From contig PBQF01000045.1 of the NCBI GenBank assembly GCA_002724975.1, positions 1 to 35,538 of the forward strand: 35,538 bases of DNA, given 5' to 3'. Origin of the DNA: Parcubacteria group bacterium. Lineage in GTDB: Bacteria; Patescibacteriota; Minisyncoccia; Phycocordibacterales; GCA-002724975. Position 1 is the stretch's first letter; the number at the start of each line of letters is the position of its first letter. A model generated the notes under the pieces. The model made no database searches and was not told where the DNA came from. It saw only the letters and a program-made list of their open reading frames with translations. Positions 17,480 through 26,453 of the stretch are shown in pieces. A program made the translations under genes and the position numbers.

Positions 17480-17890
17480 TTATATCATCTTCACATCAAT
17501 CGAGACTCCTGACGGAAGTGAAATGTTTGTTAATGCCTCAATTACCTTTGGCGACGGGTTCAGAATATCAATCAATCGTTTGTGGACTCTCATCTCATAC
17601 TGTTCTCGCGAATTCTTGTAGATGAAAGAAGAGCGATTAACTGTATATTTGTCTTTTTCCGTCGGTAATGGCACGGGGCCTAAGATTTTTGCATCAAATC
17701 TTATAGCCGTGTCAATAATTTGTTTTACAGAAACATCAAGAATCTTATTTTCATAAGCTTTAACTCGAATCCTAAGCTTCGAAATGCCTTCCGGCACTTT
17801 AGCTCCGGACACTTTTTTTGTAGTTGTCTTTTTGGCTTTTGTCGCCCCAGGCTTGGCCTTGGGCTTGGCCTTTTTTGATACTTCCGGCAT
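17480..17890 (-). CDS. rpsJ: 30S ribosomal protein S10 with about 35-aa basic N-terminal extension
   Basis: KLRIRVKAYENKILDVSVKQIIDTAIRFDAKILGPVPLPTEKDKYTVNRSSFIYKNSREQYEMRVHKRLIDI. Confidence 0.96.
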   Translation of the reverse strand: MPEVSKKAKPKAKPGATKAKKTTTKKVSGAKVPEGISKLRIRVKAYENKILDVSVKQIIDTAIRFDAKILGPVPLPTEKDKYTVNRSSFIYKNSREQYEMRVHKRLIDILNPSPKVIEALTNISLPSGVSIDVKMI

Positions 17891-17912
17891 TTTTTCTAAG
17901 AACTAAATTTGT

Positions 17913-19103
17913 TTAAGCAACAACTTTTGTCACAACTCCAGCACCAACGGTTTTACCTCCCTCTCGAACAGCAAACCTCTGCTTTTCTTCAAGAGCAATT
18001 GGGGAAACAAGCTTTACCTTAAAAGTGATTGTATCTCCCGGCATAACCATTTCAGTTCCTTCGGCAAGAGTAACCTCGCCTGTCACGTCAGTTGTCCTAA
18101 TGTAGAACTGTGGCTTGTAGCCAGTGAAGAACGGAGTATGTCGTCCACCTTCCTCTTTCTTCAGAACATAAACTTCTGCTTCAAATTCTGTATGAGGAGT
18201 AACACTTCCAATGGCAGCAAGAACCTGCCCACGAGTTATATCTTCCTTCTTTGTTCCTCGAAGCAAGATTCCAGCGTTGTCCCCAGCAATACCTTCTTGA
18301 AGTTGCTTGTTAAACATCTCAACTCCAGTAACAGTAGTTTTGGTTGTATCTTTAATTCCAACAATTTCAATCTCTTCTCCTACTTTAACCTTTCCTCTTT
18401 CAATTCTTCCTGTAACAACCGTTCCTCTTCCTTCAATTGAGAAGATGTCCTCAACCGGCATAAGAAATGGCTTTTCGGTATCTCTTACGGGAACTGGAAT
18501 GTACTCGTCAAGAGCAGTTGTAAGTTCAAGAACTTTTTTAACCCACTCGTCTTCAGCACTTGTGGCTTCAGAAGCTTTTAAAGCTGAACCTCTAATAATA
18601 GGAGCTTTATCCCCGTCGAATTCATATTTGTTCAAAAGATCTCTAACCTCTTCCTCAACCAAATCAATCAAATCCTTGTCTTCAACTTGATCTACTTTGT
18701 TCAAGAAAACAATAATTTTAGGAACACCAACCTGCTTTGCAAGCAAGATGTGCTCTCTAGTTTGTGGCATAACACCATCTGATGCAGCAACCACTAGGAT
18801 TGCACCATCCATCTGGGCAGCACCGGTAATCATATTCTTGATATAATCGGCGTGTCCAGGAGCATCAATGTGGGCATAGTGCCTATTTGGTGTCTCATAC
18901 TCATTATGAGACAAAGCAATGGTAATACCCCTCTCTTTTTCTTCGGGGGCATTGTCAATCTCATCAACCTTTCTCATCTTAACAATTGAACCAGTTAAGT
19001 TGAGTGAGTTGAGGATTGCAGCTGTAAGTGTGGTCTTACCATGGTCAACATGGCCGATAGTTCCAACATTGACGTGGGGTTTTGACCTGTCAAATTCTGC
19101 CAT
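17913..19103 (-). CDS. tuf: Elongation factor Tu
   Basis: [21 protein letters not shown]... [43 protein letters not shown]. Confidence 0.98.
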   Translation of the reverse strand: MAEFDRSKPHVNVGTIGHVDHGKTTLTAAILNSLNLTGSIVKMRKVDEIDNAPEEKERGITIALSHNEYETPNRHYAHIDAPGHADYIKNMITGAAQMDGAILVVAASDGVMPQTREHILLAKQVGVPKIIVFLNKVDQVEDKDLIDLVEEEVRDLLNKYEFDGDKAPIIRGSALKASEATSAEDEWVKKVLELTTALDEYIPVPVRDTEKPFLMPVEDIFSIEGRGTVVTGRIERGKVKVGEEIEIVGIKDTTKTTVTGVEMFNKQLQEGIAGDNAGILLRGTKKEDITRGQVLAAIGSVTPHTEFEAEVYVLKKEEGGRHTPFFTGYKPQFYIRTTDVTGEVTLAEGTEMVMPGDTITFKVKLVSPIALEEKQRFAVREGGKTVGAGVVTKVVA

Positions 19104-19120
19104 AATCGTAATTTTTAGTA

Positions 19121-19160
19121 GTCAGATTCAGGTTCACGAGAACCTTTATCTAAATCTGAC
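19121..19160 (-). promoter_or_regulatory. Two-tier hairpin in tuf leader (GTCAGATT...GGTTC-TCGT-GAACC...AATCTGAC)
   Basis: 8-bp outer and 5-bp inner perfect stems, 18 nt before the tuf start. Confidence 0.6.
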
Positions 19161-19314
19161 CGCTATTAATAATTAACTTCTAACTAATAATTCTTGTCAG
19201 GTAGTGAAATTTTCAACTGCGCCAGGGGCACGGTCTGAAGAACAGTTGGAAATTCTACTATCCTAATCTCACACGTGAATACACAAAAAAAATAACGCAT
19301 CTGCGTGTGAAAGA

Positions 19315-19342
19315 ATAATAACAGAAAGGTAAAAATAGTCAA
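19315..19342 (-). promoter_or_regulatory. tuf promoter (TTGACT-16-TATTAT), about 205-nt leader
   Basis: -35 at 19337-19342, -10 at 19315-19320 on minus. Confidence 0.65.
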
Positions 19343-19373
19343 CGCCTGTGTGAGTCATAAACTCACACAGGCG
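19343..19373 (-). terminator. 13-bp perfect-stem hairpin (CGCCTGTGTGAGT-n5-ACTCACACAGGCG)
   Basis: Perfect inverted repeat; directly abuts the tuf -35. Confidence 0.7.
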
Positions 19374-19397
19374 CTTAACAACTTCCATCAGGTATTG

Positions 19398-19775
19398 TCA
19401 GATTGTAATTCTCAGATGTTTGAGATTGGGAACTTCGTGCACGAGAGCAATCTTCCACCCTTTGGTGAGAGCTAGAAATTCATCATCTCTGTTTTCTGAA
19501 ACCGAGGCATTGAACCCCATCTTAATCGGAGTTCTCCCATTCGGATTCCCGAGTCTGATTATGTAGCAACCAGCTTCGTAGGAGCCGAAAATCTGTCCGA
19601 GAACACCCTGGCTTCGGCTACCGATGTCCAAAGTATCCGTGTTAATCTTTGAACGCCAATCCGAATCCGGACACAACAAGTCGAGCTCACGAATTCCCGC
19701 CATGATGCGACCACCAACATGAAAGACCTTCCGGATATCTTTCGCGAAAGATGGGTCTAGTGTCATCTGATGCAT
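19398..19775 (-). CDS. Small orphan protein (122-125 aa)
   Basis: MHQMTLDPSFAKDIRKVFHVGGRIMAGIRELDLL...; AAGGGG before start; no family recognised. Confidence 0.65.
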   Translation of the reverse strand: MHQMTLDPSFAKDIRKVFHVGGRIMAGIRELDLLCPDSDWRSKINTDTLDIGSRSQGVLGQIFGSYEAGCYIIRLGNPNGRTPIKMGFNASVSENRDDEFLALTKGWKIALVHEVPNLKHLRITI

Positions 19776-19840
19776 TAAAGCAGCCCCTTAACTAGAAAGT
19801 TTACGAAAAGAACTTTTATCAACAGTGATTCTATCACATT

Positions 19841-19871
19841 AACCAAAAACCCCCGCTTTCGCGGGGATTTT
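19841..19871 (-). terminator. Terminator downstream of the TM_helix protein gene
   Basis: CCCCGC-GAAA-GCGGGG-GTTTTT on minus. Confidence 0.75.
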
Positions 19872-19908
19872 TAATTGCTTGAAATATCTAGACTAAACTA
19901 CGCCCAGA

Positions 19909-20595
19909 CTAATCTCTGGAAACTTCTCTTCGCATTCGTTCAATGTAACGAGCAGCTGCGTCCTGTCCTCCAAGACCGAATGACAGTCCTACCCCCAGTG
20001 AAAGGGCTAGAACAATTCCGGTGAAGAGTGTTTGAACAAAAGCTGAAGCAACACCAAGTTGGAAAAGAGCCGCAAGAACGGCAAAAATCCAAATAGCCCA
20101 TTTTGAAACTGCTCCCAAGAAATTTGCTGAACTCATGTGTGCAGCCTTAGCTGCTCCAACAACTGCGTGTTGGACTGCTTCTGCCAAAACGGCTGAAACA
20201 AGAAGAATAAGGACAGCAACGAAGACCTGAGGCAAGAACGATAGAACTACCGACTGCAGGAACACGTTTACTTGTGAAAGTCCCAAGACATCAAGAGCTG
20301 CTACAAGGAAGACAACGACGATGAACCATTTTATGATTCCACCGATGAACCTTCCTACATCGAGCTTGTAACCAGCTCTCTGTACTGCGCCTTCAAATCC
20401 AGCACTTCTTAAAGCATTGTCCACTTTCAGGGAGCGAACGATTTGAGCTACGGCTCTACCAAACAGAGACCCTACTAACCAGCCAATGATGAAAATCACC
20501 AAGGCAATTACGAGCTCTGGAAGGAAGCCAATAACTCCTGCCCACAAATCCTGAAAGGATGCGGTCAATACTTCACTATAATCGTTAATTGTCAT
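19909..20595 (-). CDS. Mechanosensitive-channel-related conserved TM-helix-repeat protein (PF05552-like)
   Basis: LPELVIALVIFIIGWLVGSLFGRAVAQIVRSLKVDNALRSAG... GLGGQDAAARYIERMR. Confidence 0.8.
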   Translation of the reverse strand: MTINDYSEVLTASFQDLWAGVIGFLPELVIALVIFIIGWLVGSLFGRAVAQIVRSLKVDNALRSAGFEGAVQRAGYKLDVGRFIGGIIKWFIVVVFLVAALDVLGLSQVNVFLQSVVLSFLPQVFVAVLILLVSAVLAEAVQHAVVGAAKAAHMSSANFLGAVSKWAIWIFAVLAALFQLGVASAFVQTLFTGIVLALSLGVGLSFGLGGQDAAARYIERMRREVSRD

Positions 20596-20741
20596 ACTTA
20601 TATAGTGTATTTAAACACGGTTACAGCAAACGCCGACCTAATTGCGCATGCTGAATAACTTATAATTTGTAAATAAATAATATCACCAAACGCAAATGGC
20701 TCATTGGCAAGTTGTGGAAAAGTTTTTTTAGGTGAAATAGC

Positions 20742-21368
20742 TTAAACCCCCAGTTTATTGACTATTTTTTGATGAGGATAGTCCAAAACATCACGTATTA
20801 GCTTATCGTAGACGTTCATTCTGTATTCAAATTCCGATGTATCAAAGACTGCGTATGATAATTCCCTACCTACCTCCGATTCAAGGGCCGATACAGCCCT
20901 GTCAATAGAGCTATTATTTATACGATCTCCTACAATTAACAAATCGAGGACAGAATCCCATTCTTGAATAAAGACCCCAGAAACAATTAAGAGTCGTAAA
21001 CTACTTGCACCTTTAAAACGCCTTTCCAATTCCCTAGAAGTAAATGGTGGAATTTTAATGAGAAGGTTTTGTAGAGCAGAAAGATAATGAAAATCTTTAT
21101 TTAAAATGTATCCTTGGCACTTTTTGTTCTTAAGCTTCCTTTTTTTACCTCTGCCTGTTTCTACCTTTTGAAAATAGGCTTTCTTTTTAATAAACTCAGC
21201 CCTTTCAAGATCGGAAATCTCCTTTCTAATTGAGTCTTTTGAAGATTTAACTTTTTTTGAGATTTCATCAAGATTGTGTGGTGTATCAGCGTTAAAAAGA
21301 AATAGTCTCATAATCTTCACAATGGAAGAGCTCCCAAACAGTTTCCCTAAGACGTCTATTTTGGTCAT
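20742..21368 (-). CDS. Winged-helix protein with possible C-terminal nucleotidyltransferase-like domain
   Basis: N-terminal LGKLFGSSSIVKIMRLFLFNADTPHNLDEISKKVKSSKDSIRKEISDLERAEFI; C-terminal SLRLLIVSGVFIQEWDSVLDLLIVGD. Confidence 0.6.
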   Translation of the reverse strand: MTKIDVLGKLFGSSSIVKIMRLFLFNADTPHNLDEISKKVKSSKDSIRKEISDLERAEFIKKKAYFQKVETGRGKKRKLKNKKCQGYILNKDFHYLSALQNLLIKIPPFTSRELERRFKGASSLRLLIVSGVFIQEWDSVLDLLIVGDRINNSSIDRAVSALESEVGRELSYAVFDTSEFEYRMNVYDKLIRDVLDYPHQKIVNKLGV

Positions 21369-21400
21369 GCAAACATATTACCACCAAATCCCAATCAAAC

Positions 21401-21429
21401 AAAAAACCCTGCCAATCGCAGAGTTTTTT
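21401..21429 (-). terminator. Terminator downstream of rplL
   Basis: aaaaaaccctgccaatcgcagagtttttt. Confidence 0.6.
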
Positions 21430-21444
21430 GCTATTTCGGCTATT

Positions 21445-21855
21445 TTATTTGAATTCAACTTGACCTCCAGCCTCTTCAATTGCCTTCTTAAGATCTTCGG
21501 CTTCTTCTTTTTTCATTCCTTCTTTTAGAACAGACGGAGCATCGTCAACTAGGTCTTTCGCTTCTTTCAGGCCAAGACCAAGTGCTGCCTTAACTGCTTT
21601 AATAACTCCTATTTTTGAGTCACCTCCAGATTTAAGCTCAACAGTGAAAGTACTTTGCTCTTCGACACCTGCATCACCTCCATCATTGGCAGAACTGGCA
21701 ACTGCAACAGCTTGGGCAGAGACCCCAAACTTCTTTTCAAGAAATTTTACTAGAGAATTAAGTTCCATTACAGACATTTTTTCAATCTTTTCTACAAGAT
21801 CTTTGAATTCTTTGGGAACTTCAACCTCAACTTCTTTTTTTTCTTCTTCAGACAT
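21445..21855 (-). CDS. rplL: 50S ribosomal protein L7/L12
   Basis: [57 protein letters not shown]. Confidence 0.97.
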   Translation of the reverse strand: MSEEEKKEVEVEVPKEFKDLVEKIEKMSVMELNSLVKFLEKKFGVSAQAVAVASSANDGGDAGVEEQSTFTVELKSGGDSKIGVIKAVKAALGLGLKEAKDLVDDAPSVLKEGMKKEEAEDLKKAIEEAGGQVEFK

Positions 21856-21880
21856 AATTTTAATTAATTTACTTCTAATT

Positions 21881-22372
21881 TTATTGTTTCTTCTCCGCTA
21901 TTCCGTTCAGAGCAATAACCAAACCTTGAATTGGAGAGTTAATAACGTTAACAAACATACCCTTCAAGACTTGTGGTGAAGGAATGGTTGCAATCTCCAT
22001 CATTTCCTCTTTGTTTTTGAAAACACCCTCAAAAATTCCTCCTAAAATATGAAGTTTATCTTTGAATTCCTTTCCAAAGTCATAAATTTTTCTAGCTGGT
22101 GCAGTCTCGTCATCTTCTGAAAAAGCAAAAGCTAATTCTCCGTCAAATAGTGGTATATCTCCCTTAACTTTAGAATCTTTTAAGGCAAGGTTAGCTAATG
22201 TTTTCTTTGAAACAAAATAGCCGACACCTTCTTCTCTAAGTCTGTCTCTCATTGAAGTAGTGTCTTTAACAGAAAGACCATGGAAGTTAACAAAGGTGAT
22301 GGATTTTGATTTGTCCAAAATCTTTTTTAATCTTTCCAATATTTCTTTCTTCTTGTCTCTATTTATTGCCAT
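21881..22372 (-). CDS. rplJ: 50S ribosomal protein L10
   Basis: [62 protein letters not shown]. Confidence 0.96.
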   Translation of the reverse strand: MAINRDKKKEILERLKKILDKSKSITFVNFHGLSVKDTTSMRDRLREEGVGYFVSKKTLANLALKDSKVKGDIPLFDGELAFAFSEDDETAPARKIYDFGKEFKDKLHILGGIFEGVFKNKEEMMEIATIPSPQVLKGMFVNVINSPIQGLVIALNGIAEKKQ

Positions 22373-22384
22373 TGTTTTAAAAAG

Positions 22385-22468
22385 AAAAACGGCTAATCAA
22401 AACCGCTCTATAAATGAGTCTTCGACCTCAGTAGGTCTTATGGTGTGCCTACTTTCTCCGGTTTTGTA
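22385..22468 (-). promoter_or_regulatory. rplJ-rplL leader (L10-leader-like structured 5' UTR)
   Basis: On minus: ACCGGAGAAAGTAGG...CCTACTGAGGTCGAAGACTCA...GAGCGGT; nested stems GTAGG/CCTAC, TGAG/CTCA, ACCG/CGGT directly upstream of rplJ. Confidence 0.55.
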
Positions 22469-22474
22469 TTGAGA

Positions 22475-22503
22475 ATACTACACTGATATATATAAAAAGT
22501 GAA
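22475..22503 (-). promoter_or_regulatory. rplJ promoter (TTCACT-17-TAGTAT)
   Basis: -35 at 22498-22503, -10 at 22475-22480 on minus. Confidence 0.6.
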
Positions 22504-22591
22504 GTATTTAAAATTTGATATATCTGACACTATTTAAAAAAGTACATTTCAGGAGGGCAGTACCACTCGTTTTTTACATACAAAAAGACAC

Positions 22592-22619
22592 TTGACTTTC
22601 GATATAAGAAGAGTAAGAT
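22592..22619 (+). promoter_or_regulatory. nusA promoter (TTGACT-16-TAAGAT)
   Basis: -35 at 22592-22597, -10 at 22614-22619. Confidence 0.6.
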
Positions 22620-22634
22620 AATGACACTAATTAA

Positions 22635-22681
22635 ATCCGCCTTGGCGGATCTGATTTTTTTAAAGGCCGCGCTATCGCGGC
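22635..22681 (+). promoter_or_regulatory. nusA leader: terminator-like hairpin plus second hairpin
   Basis: ATCCGC-CTTG-GCGGAT then ctgattttttt, then GCCGCG-CTAT-CGCGGC. Confidence 0.6.
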
Positions 22682-22714
22682 TGAAACATTACAACTAAAT
22701 AACAATTAAATATC

Positions 22715-23959
22715 ATGTTTGATTTAAAAGTCATAAATTCAGTACTGGACCAGCTTGAGGAAGAGCGTAGCGTACCAAAAGAAAAAGTCCTTGAAGCAAT
22801 CGAGGCTGCTTTGGCGTCTGCTTATAAAAGAGAATACGGAAAGAAAGGACAAATCATAAAAGCGAAGTTTGATTCAAATTCAGGAAAAACAGAGTTTAGC
22901 CAAATAAAGATTGTTGTTGATAAAAATACAATTAGATTTGATGATGAAGAAGATGAAAAGGAAGCTGAGAATGAAAGCGAGGAAGACCTTCTGCCAAAAT
23001 ATGACCCTGAAAAGCACATCCTAATAGAGGATGCTAAAAAAATTAAAAAGGATGCAGAGATTGATGAAGAAATAATCTTCCCTCTTGAACACAAGGATGA
23101 TTATGGAAGAATTTCAGCCCAAACTGCCAAACAAGTAATTATTCAAAAGATTAGAGAAGCCGAGAAGGTTTCTCTCCTGAAAGAATTCGGGGAAAGAGAA
23201 GGAACCATTGTTTCCGGAACAGTTCAAAGAATTGAAAGGGGTAATATCTTTATTGATTTGGGAAGGGCAACCGGAATTATGCCTCGTGATGAACAGATTC
23301 CAGGTGAGAGATACAGGCAAGGTGAAAGAATTAGAGCTCTCCTTTACTCTGTTGAAGAAAGCCCAACAAAAGGAACATTTCTTAGAATGTCTCGTTCGAA
23401 TCCGAATATGATAAGAGAACTCTTTAAACTAGAAGCCCCAGAAGTTCAGAATGGTATTGTTGAAATTAAATTCATTGCCAGAGAGCCTGGTTCTCGTGCA
23501 AAGATTGCAGTTGTTTCAAATGACGAGAACATTGACCCTGTTGGTTCCCTCGTCGGCCAAAGAGGGGTGCGTGTAGCAACCGTCACCAGCGAACTTGGGG
23601 GTGAAAAAATAGATATTATAGAGTGGTCAGAGGATTCGGCTAAATTCGTGGCCGATTCTCTTTCCCCTGCCAGTGTCATTAGTGTTGAGATTGAGGAAGA
23701 TAACGAGGAGGAGAAAAGAGCCAAGGTTGAAGTAATGGAAGATCAGCTTTCGTTAGCAATCGGAAAAGGCGGACAGAATGTGAGGTTAGCTGCAAAATTA
23801 ACTGGCTGGAAAATTGATATTCAGTCTGCTGAGGGAGAAAATGCAGCTGACACTGATGAGAAGAAAGTTGAAGTAAAAGAGAAAGAAGCCCCAGCTACAG
23901 AACCGAAAAAAGAGGTTGCAGAAGAAATTCCTTCAGAAAAAGAGGAAAAAGCCGAGTAA
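22715..23959 (+). CDS. nusA: Transcription termination/antitermination factor NusA
   Basis: IEAALASAYKREYGKKGQI... EGTIVSGTVQRIERGNIFIDLGRATGIMPRDEQIPGERYRQGERI (S1), KH domains GSLVGQRGVRVATVTSELGGEKIDIIEWS. Confidence 0.97.
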   Translation: MFDLKVINSVLDQLEEERSVPKEKVLEAIEAALASAYKREYGKKGQIIKAKFDSNSGKTEFSQIKIVVDKNTIRFDDEEDEKEAENESEEDLLPKYDPEKHILIEDAKKIKKDAEIDEEIIFPLEHKDDYGRISAQTAKQVIIQKIREAEKVSLLKEFGEREGTIVSGTVQRIERGNIFIDLGRATGIMPRDEQIPGERYRQGERIRALLYSVEESPTKGTFLRMSRSNPNMIRELFKLEAPEVQNGIVEIKFIAREPGSRAKIAVVSNDENIDPVGSLVGQRGVRVATVTSELGGEKIDIIEWSEDSAKFVADSLSPASVISVEIEEDNEEEKRAKVEVMEDQLSLAIGKGGQNVRLAAKLTGWKIDIQSAEGENAADTDEKKVEVKEKEAPATEPKKEVAEEIPSEKEEKAE

Positions 23960-23977
23960 AACTCCAGGATTATTAAC

Positions 23978-24009
23978 AAAAAAGAGCCCTAATTTGTAGG
24001 ACTCTTTTT
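23978..24009 (+). terminator. Terminator downstream of nusA
   Basis: AAAAAAGAGCCCTAATTTGTAGGACTCTTTTT. Confidence 0.75.
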
Positions 24010-24050
24010 GTCGTGATATAATCACCCCAATTATTCTTTATTTTAAAATT

Positions 24051-24890
24051 ATGAGAAAAACTATAGATAATAGAATTCTATTAGGAAGCATAGTCAGTAT
24101 CGTTGCTACATTCTTTCTACTGGGAAATTTAGCTTATGCCCAGGAAACGGATACGGCCACAACAAAAGCAAATACTGATAATGTAAAAACTAAGTCTTTA
24201 AAACCCTCTGATTTGCCAACAAGAACCAAGGCAAAAATTCAGAACTTTAAAGACAAGGCTACCGATGTAATGACTAATAAGAAGAGTGACTCTAAGAAGA
24301 AGAAGTTAGACTCTAGAGAAACCTCTGATAAAAAAACTAAAAAACCTCGGGCTTTAGAAGTCGGAGACAATGTAAAAGAGAAAAGATCAGATCTTACAGA
24401 TAAAAAGAATAAGAAAGTAGACGCTCGCAAAATACAAGAAAAAAAAGATAAGAAGAAATTAGAAAAAAAAGAAAAAAGAAAAAAACTGTCTGCAAAAAGA
24501 AAAGACAGGATTAAGGCTTATATCGAAAGAATATTGAATAGATTCAGGACGGCAATTGGAAGATTAGAGAAACTAGCAGACCGAGTTGATTCAAGAATTG
24601 TGAAGCTTGAGGAGAAAGGGTTAGATCTCTCAAAGGCAAAGCAACTACTAGCAGAGGCAAGAATAGAAGTTGAGAGTGCCAAGAGTGCACTAGGTGGTCT
24701 TTTGGTTAAAACTGACACCGCATTAGGGGAAAACGAGCCAAAAACTGCGTTTGTGGGGGTAAAAGAAATCCTAAATGGAGCGAAACAAGACATTAAAGAT
24801 GCACACAAGAAATTGGTCGAGGCTATAAGAGCTGTCAAGGCTTCACTTCCAAAAGATGACGATGATACTCCTGAGGCAGTAACAAATTAA
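24051..24890 (+). CDS. Secreted/anchored Lys-rich coiled-coil hypothetical protein
   Basis: Signal peptide ILLGSIVSIVATFFLLGNLAYAQ; extremely Lys-rich middle, helical C-terminal half. Confidence 0.8.
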   Translation: MRKTIDNRILLGSIVSIVATFFLLGNLAYAQETDTATTKANTDNVKTKSLKPSDLPTRTKAKIQNFKDKATDVMTNKKSDSKKKKLDSRETSDKKTKKPRALEVGDNVKEKRSDLTDKKNKKVDARKIQEKKDKKKLEKKEKRKKLSAKRKDRIKAYIERILNRFRTAIGRLEKLADRVDSRIVKLEEKGLDLSKAKQLLAEARIEVESAKSALGGLLVKTDTALGENEPKTAFVGVKEILNGAKQDIKDAHKKLVEAIRAVKASLPKDDDDTPEAVTN

Positions 24891-24955
24891 TAACTTCCGC
24901 CAGAGGCTAATCGACCTAAGGCTGGAAACAAACAATAGAAACACTAAACATAAAC

Positions 24956-25309
24956 ATGAACGACAATATGAATACAACTAATACAGGAAACAATACTCCT
25001 GGAGCTGGGTCTGGAAGTGGCCCAGAGACTAAAGAGGGCTCCGCTGGTCCACTTGTTGGATCAACTATAGTCATCATAATCATTATCCTTGGTGGGTTAT
25101 ACTTTCTAAACCAGAGAGCATCAGATGATGCAACAGATACAGGTCCAACAGGAGATGAGATAAGGCTGGAGGAAGACAGTGCTGCCCTGGATTTGGCTGC
25201 ACAGAGTGAGTCAGATGAGGTTGGAGATATTGAGACTGACCTAGACATCACAGAACTTGATGACTTGGACGAAGAACTGGGAGATATTGATGTTGAGTTG
25301 AATTTCTAA
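24956..25309 (+). CDS. Single-pass membrane protein with acidic C-terminal tail
   Basis: TM LVGSTIVIIIIILGGLYFL flanked by a G/S/N/T-rich N-terminus and Asp/Glu-rich tail. Confidence 0.75.
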   Translation: MNDNMNTTNTGNNTPGAGSGSGPETKEGSAGPLVGSTIVIIIIILGGLYFLNQRASDDATDTGPTGDEIRLEEDSAALDLAAQSESDEVGDIETDLDITELDDLDEELGDIDVELNF

Positions 25310-25320
25310 GAAATTCAAAT

Positions 25321-25351
25321 AAAAGCCCCTCGCTTAAAGCGGGGGGCTTTT
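25321..25351 (+). terminator. Terminator hairpin
   Basis: aaaagcccctcgcttaaagcggggggctttt. Confidence 0.75.
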
Positions 25352-25394
25352 AGCTTGAAAACTAACTCCTAAAAGGATAGGATAGCGAAACAAC

Positions 25395-26441
25395 ATGAAT
25401 CCCACAGTAAAAATTAAGAAATTGCCACATTCGGTTATAGAAATTGAAGGAGAACTCCCCTTTTCTGACTTAGAAGTTCACCGCGAAAGAGCCCTCAAGA
25501 AGCTAGGAGAGAATTTAAATTTAGCAGGCTTTAGGAAAGGTCATATACCAGAAAAAATGGCCTTGGAGAAAATTGGTGAAGTAAACCTATTAAATGAAAT
25601 GGCTGAAATGGCCCTGGGAAACGCTTACCCAAAAATAATTATTGACAAGGAGATCGACCCAATTGCCCATCCTCAAATAACAATAACCAAAATAGCTATG
25701 GGTAATCCATTAGGATTCAAGATTAAGGTTCCTGTAATGCCAAACTTTGAACTGCCTGATTATAAAAAAATCTCCGAGGAAATTGCTTCAAGGGAAGAAA
25801 AAATTGAAGTTAAAAAAGAAGATATAGACAATGTTATTAATCAAGTTTTAGATTCAAAAAAAGGCGAAGATGGTAAGAGACCAGAATTAACAGAAGAGCT
25901 TGTAAAAACACTGGGTGATTTCAAAGATCTAAAAGATTTTAATCAGAAAGTTGGAGTTGGAGTGAAAAAAGAAAAGGAGTTTCGGGTAAAAGAAAAAGTG
26001 AGAATTCAAATAATGGAAGAAATTATCTCCAAATCCAAAATTGAACTACCAGAGGTAATCATCGAAAGTGAATTAGATAAGATGATTGCCAGCTTCAAGG
26101 GAGATATCAAAAGAATGGGCCTTGAACCAGACGAGTATTTAAAAAATAACAATAAAACTATTGAGGACCTCAGAAAAGAATGGCGAGGAGAAGCGGAAAA
26201 GAAAGGTAAAAGCCAACTAATATTAAACAAGATTGCGATTGAAGAAAAACTTTATCCAAAAAAAGACGATGTAGAGAAAGAGGCAGAACACTTAATGACA
26301 CATCATAAAGACGCGGACCCGAACAGGATAAAAGTTTATGTTGAGATGGTTTTAACCAATGAAAAAGTCATGCAATTCTTGGAAAAAGGAGCTCAAGAGA
26401 CAGGAGAAAAAGAAATTGAAAACAAAGATAAAAAAGAGTAA
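25395..26441 (+). CDS. tig: Trigger factor, apparently lacking the FKBP/PPIase domain
   Basis: N-domain LNLAGFRKGHIPEKMALEKIG; PNFELPDYKKI; C-domain; 348 aa. Confidence 0.88.
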   Translation: MNPTVKIKKLPHSVIEIEGELPFSDLEVHRERALKKLGENLNLAGFRKGHIPEKMALEKIGEVNLLNEMAEMALGNAYPKIIIDKEIDPIAHPQITITKIAMGNPLGFKIKVPVMPNFELPDYKKISEEIASREEKIEVKKEDIDNVINQVLDSKKGEDGKRPELTEELVKTLGDFKDLKDFNQKVGVGVKKEKEFRVKEKVRIQIMEEIISKSKIELPEVIIESELDKMIASFKGDIKRMGLEPDEYLKNNNKTIEDLRKEWRGEAEKKGKSQLILNKIAIEEKLYPKKDDVEKEAEHLMTHHKDADPNRIKVYVEMVLTNEKVMQFLEKGAQETGEKEIENKDKKE

Positions 26442-26453
26442 TATAGCGACATC

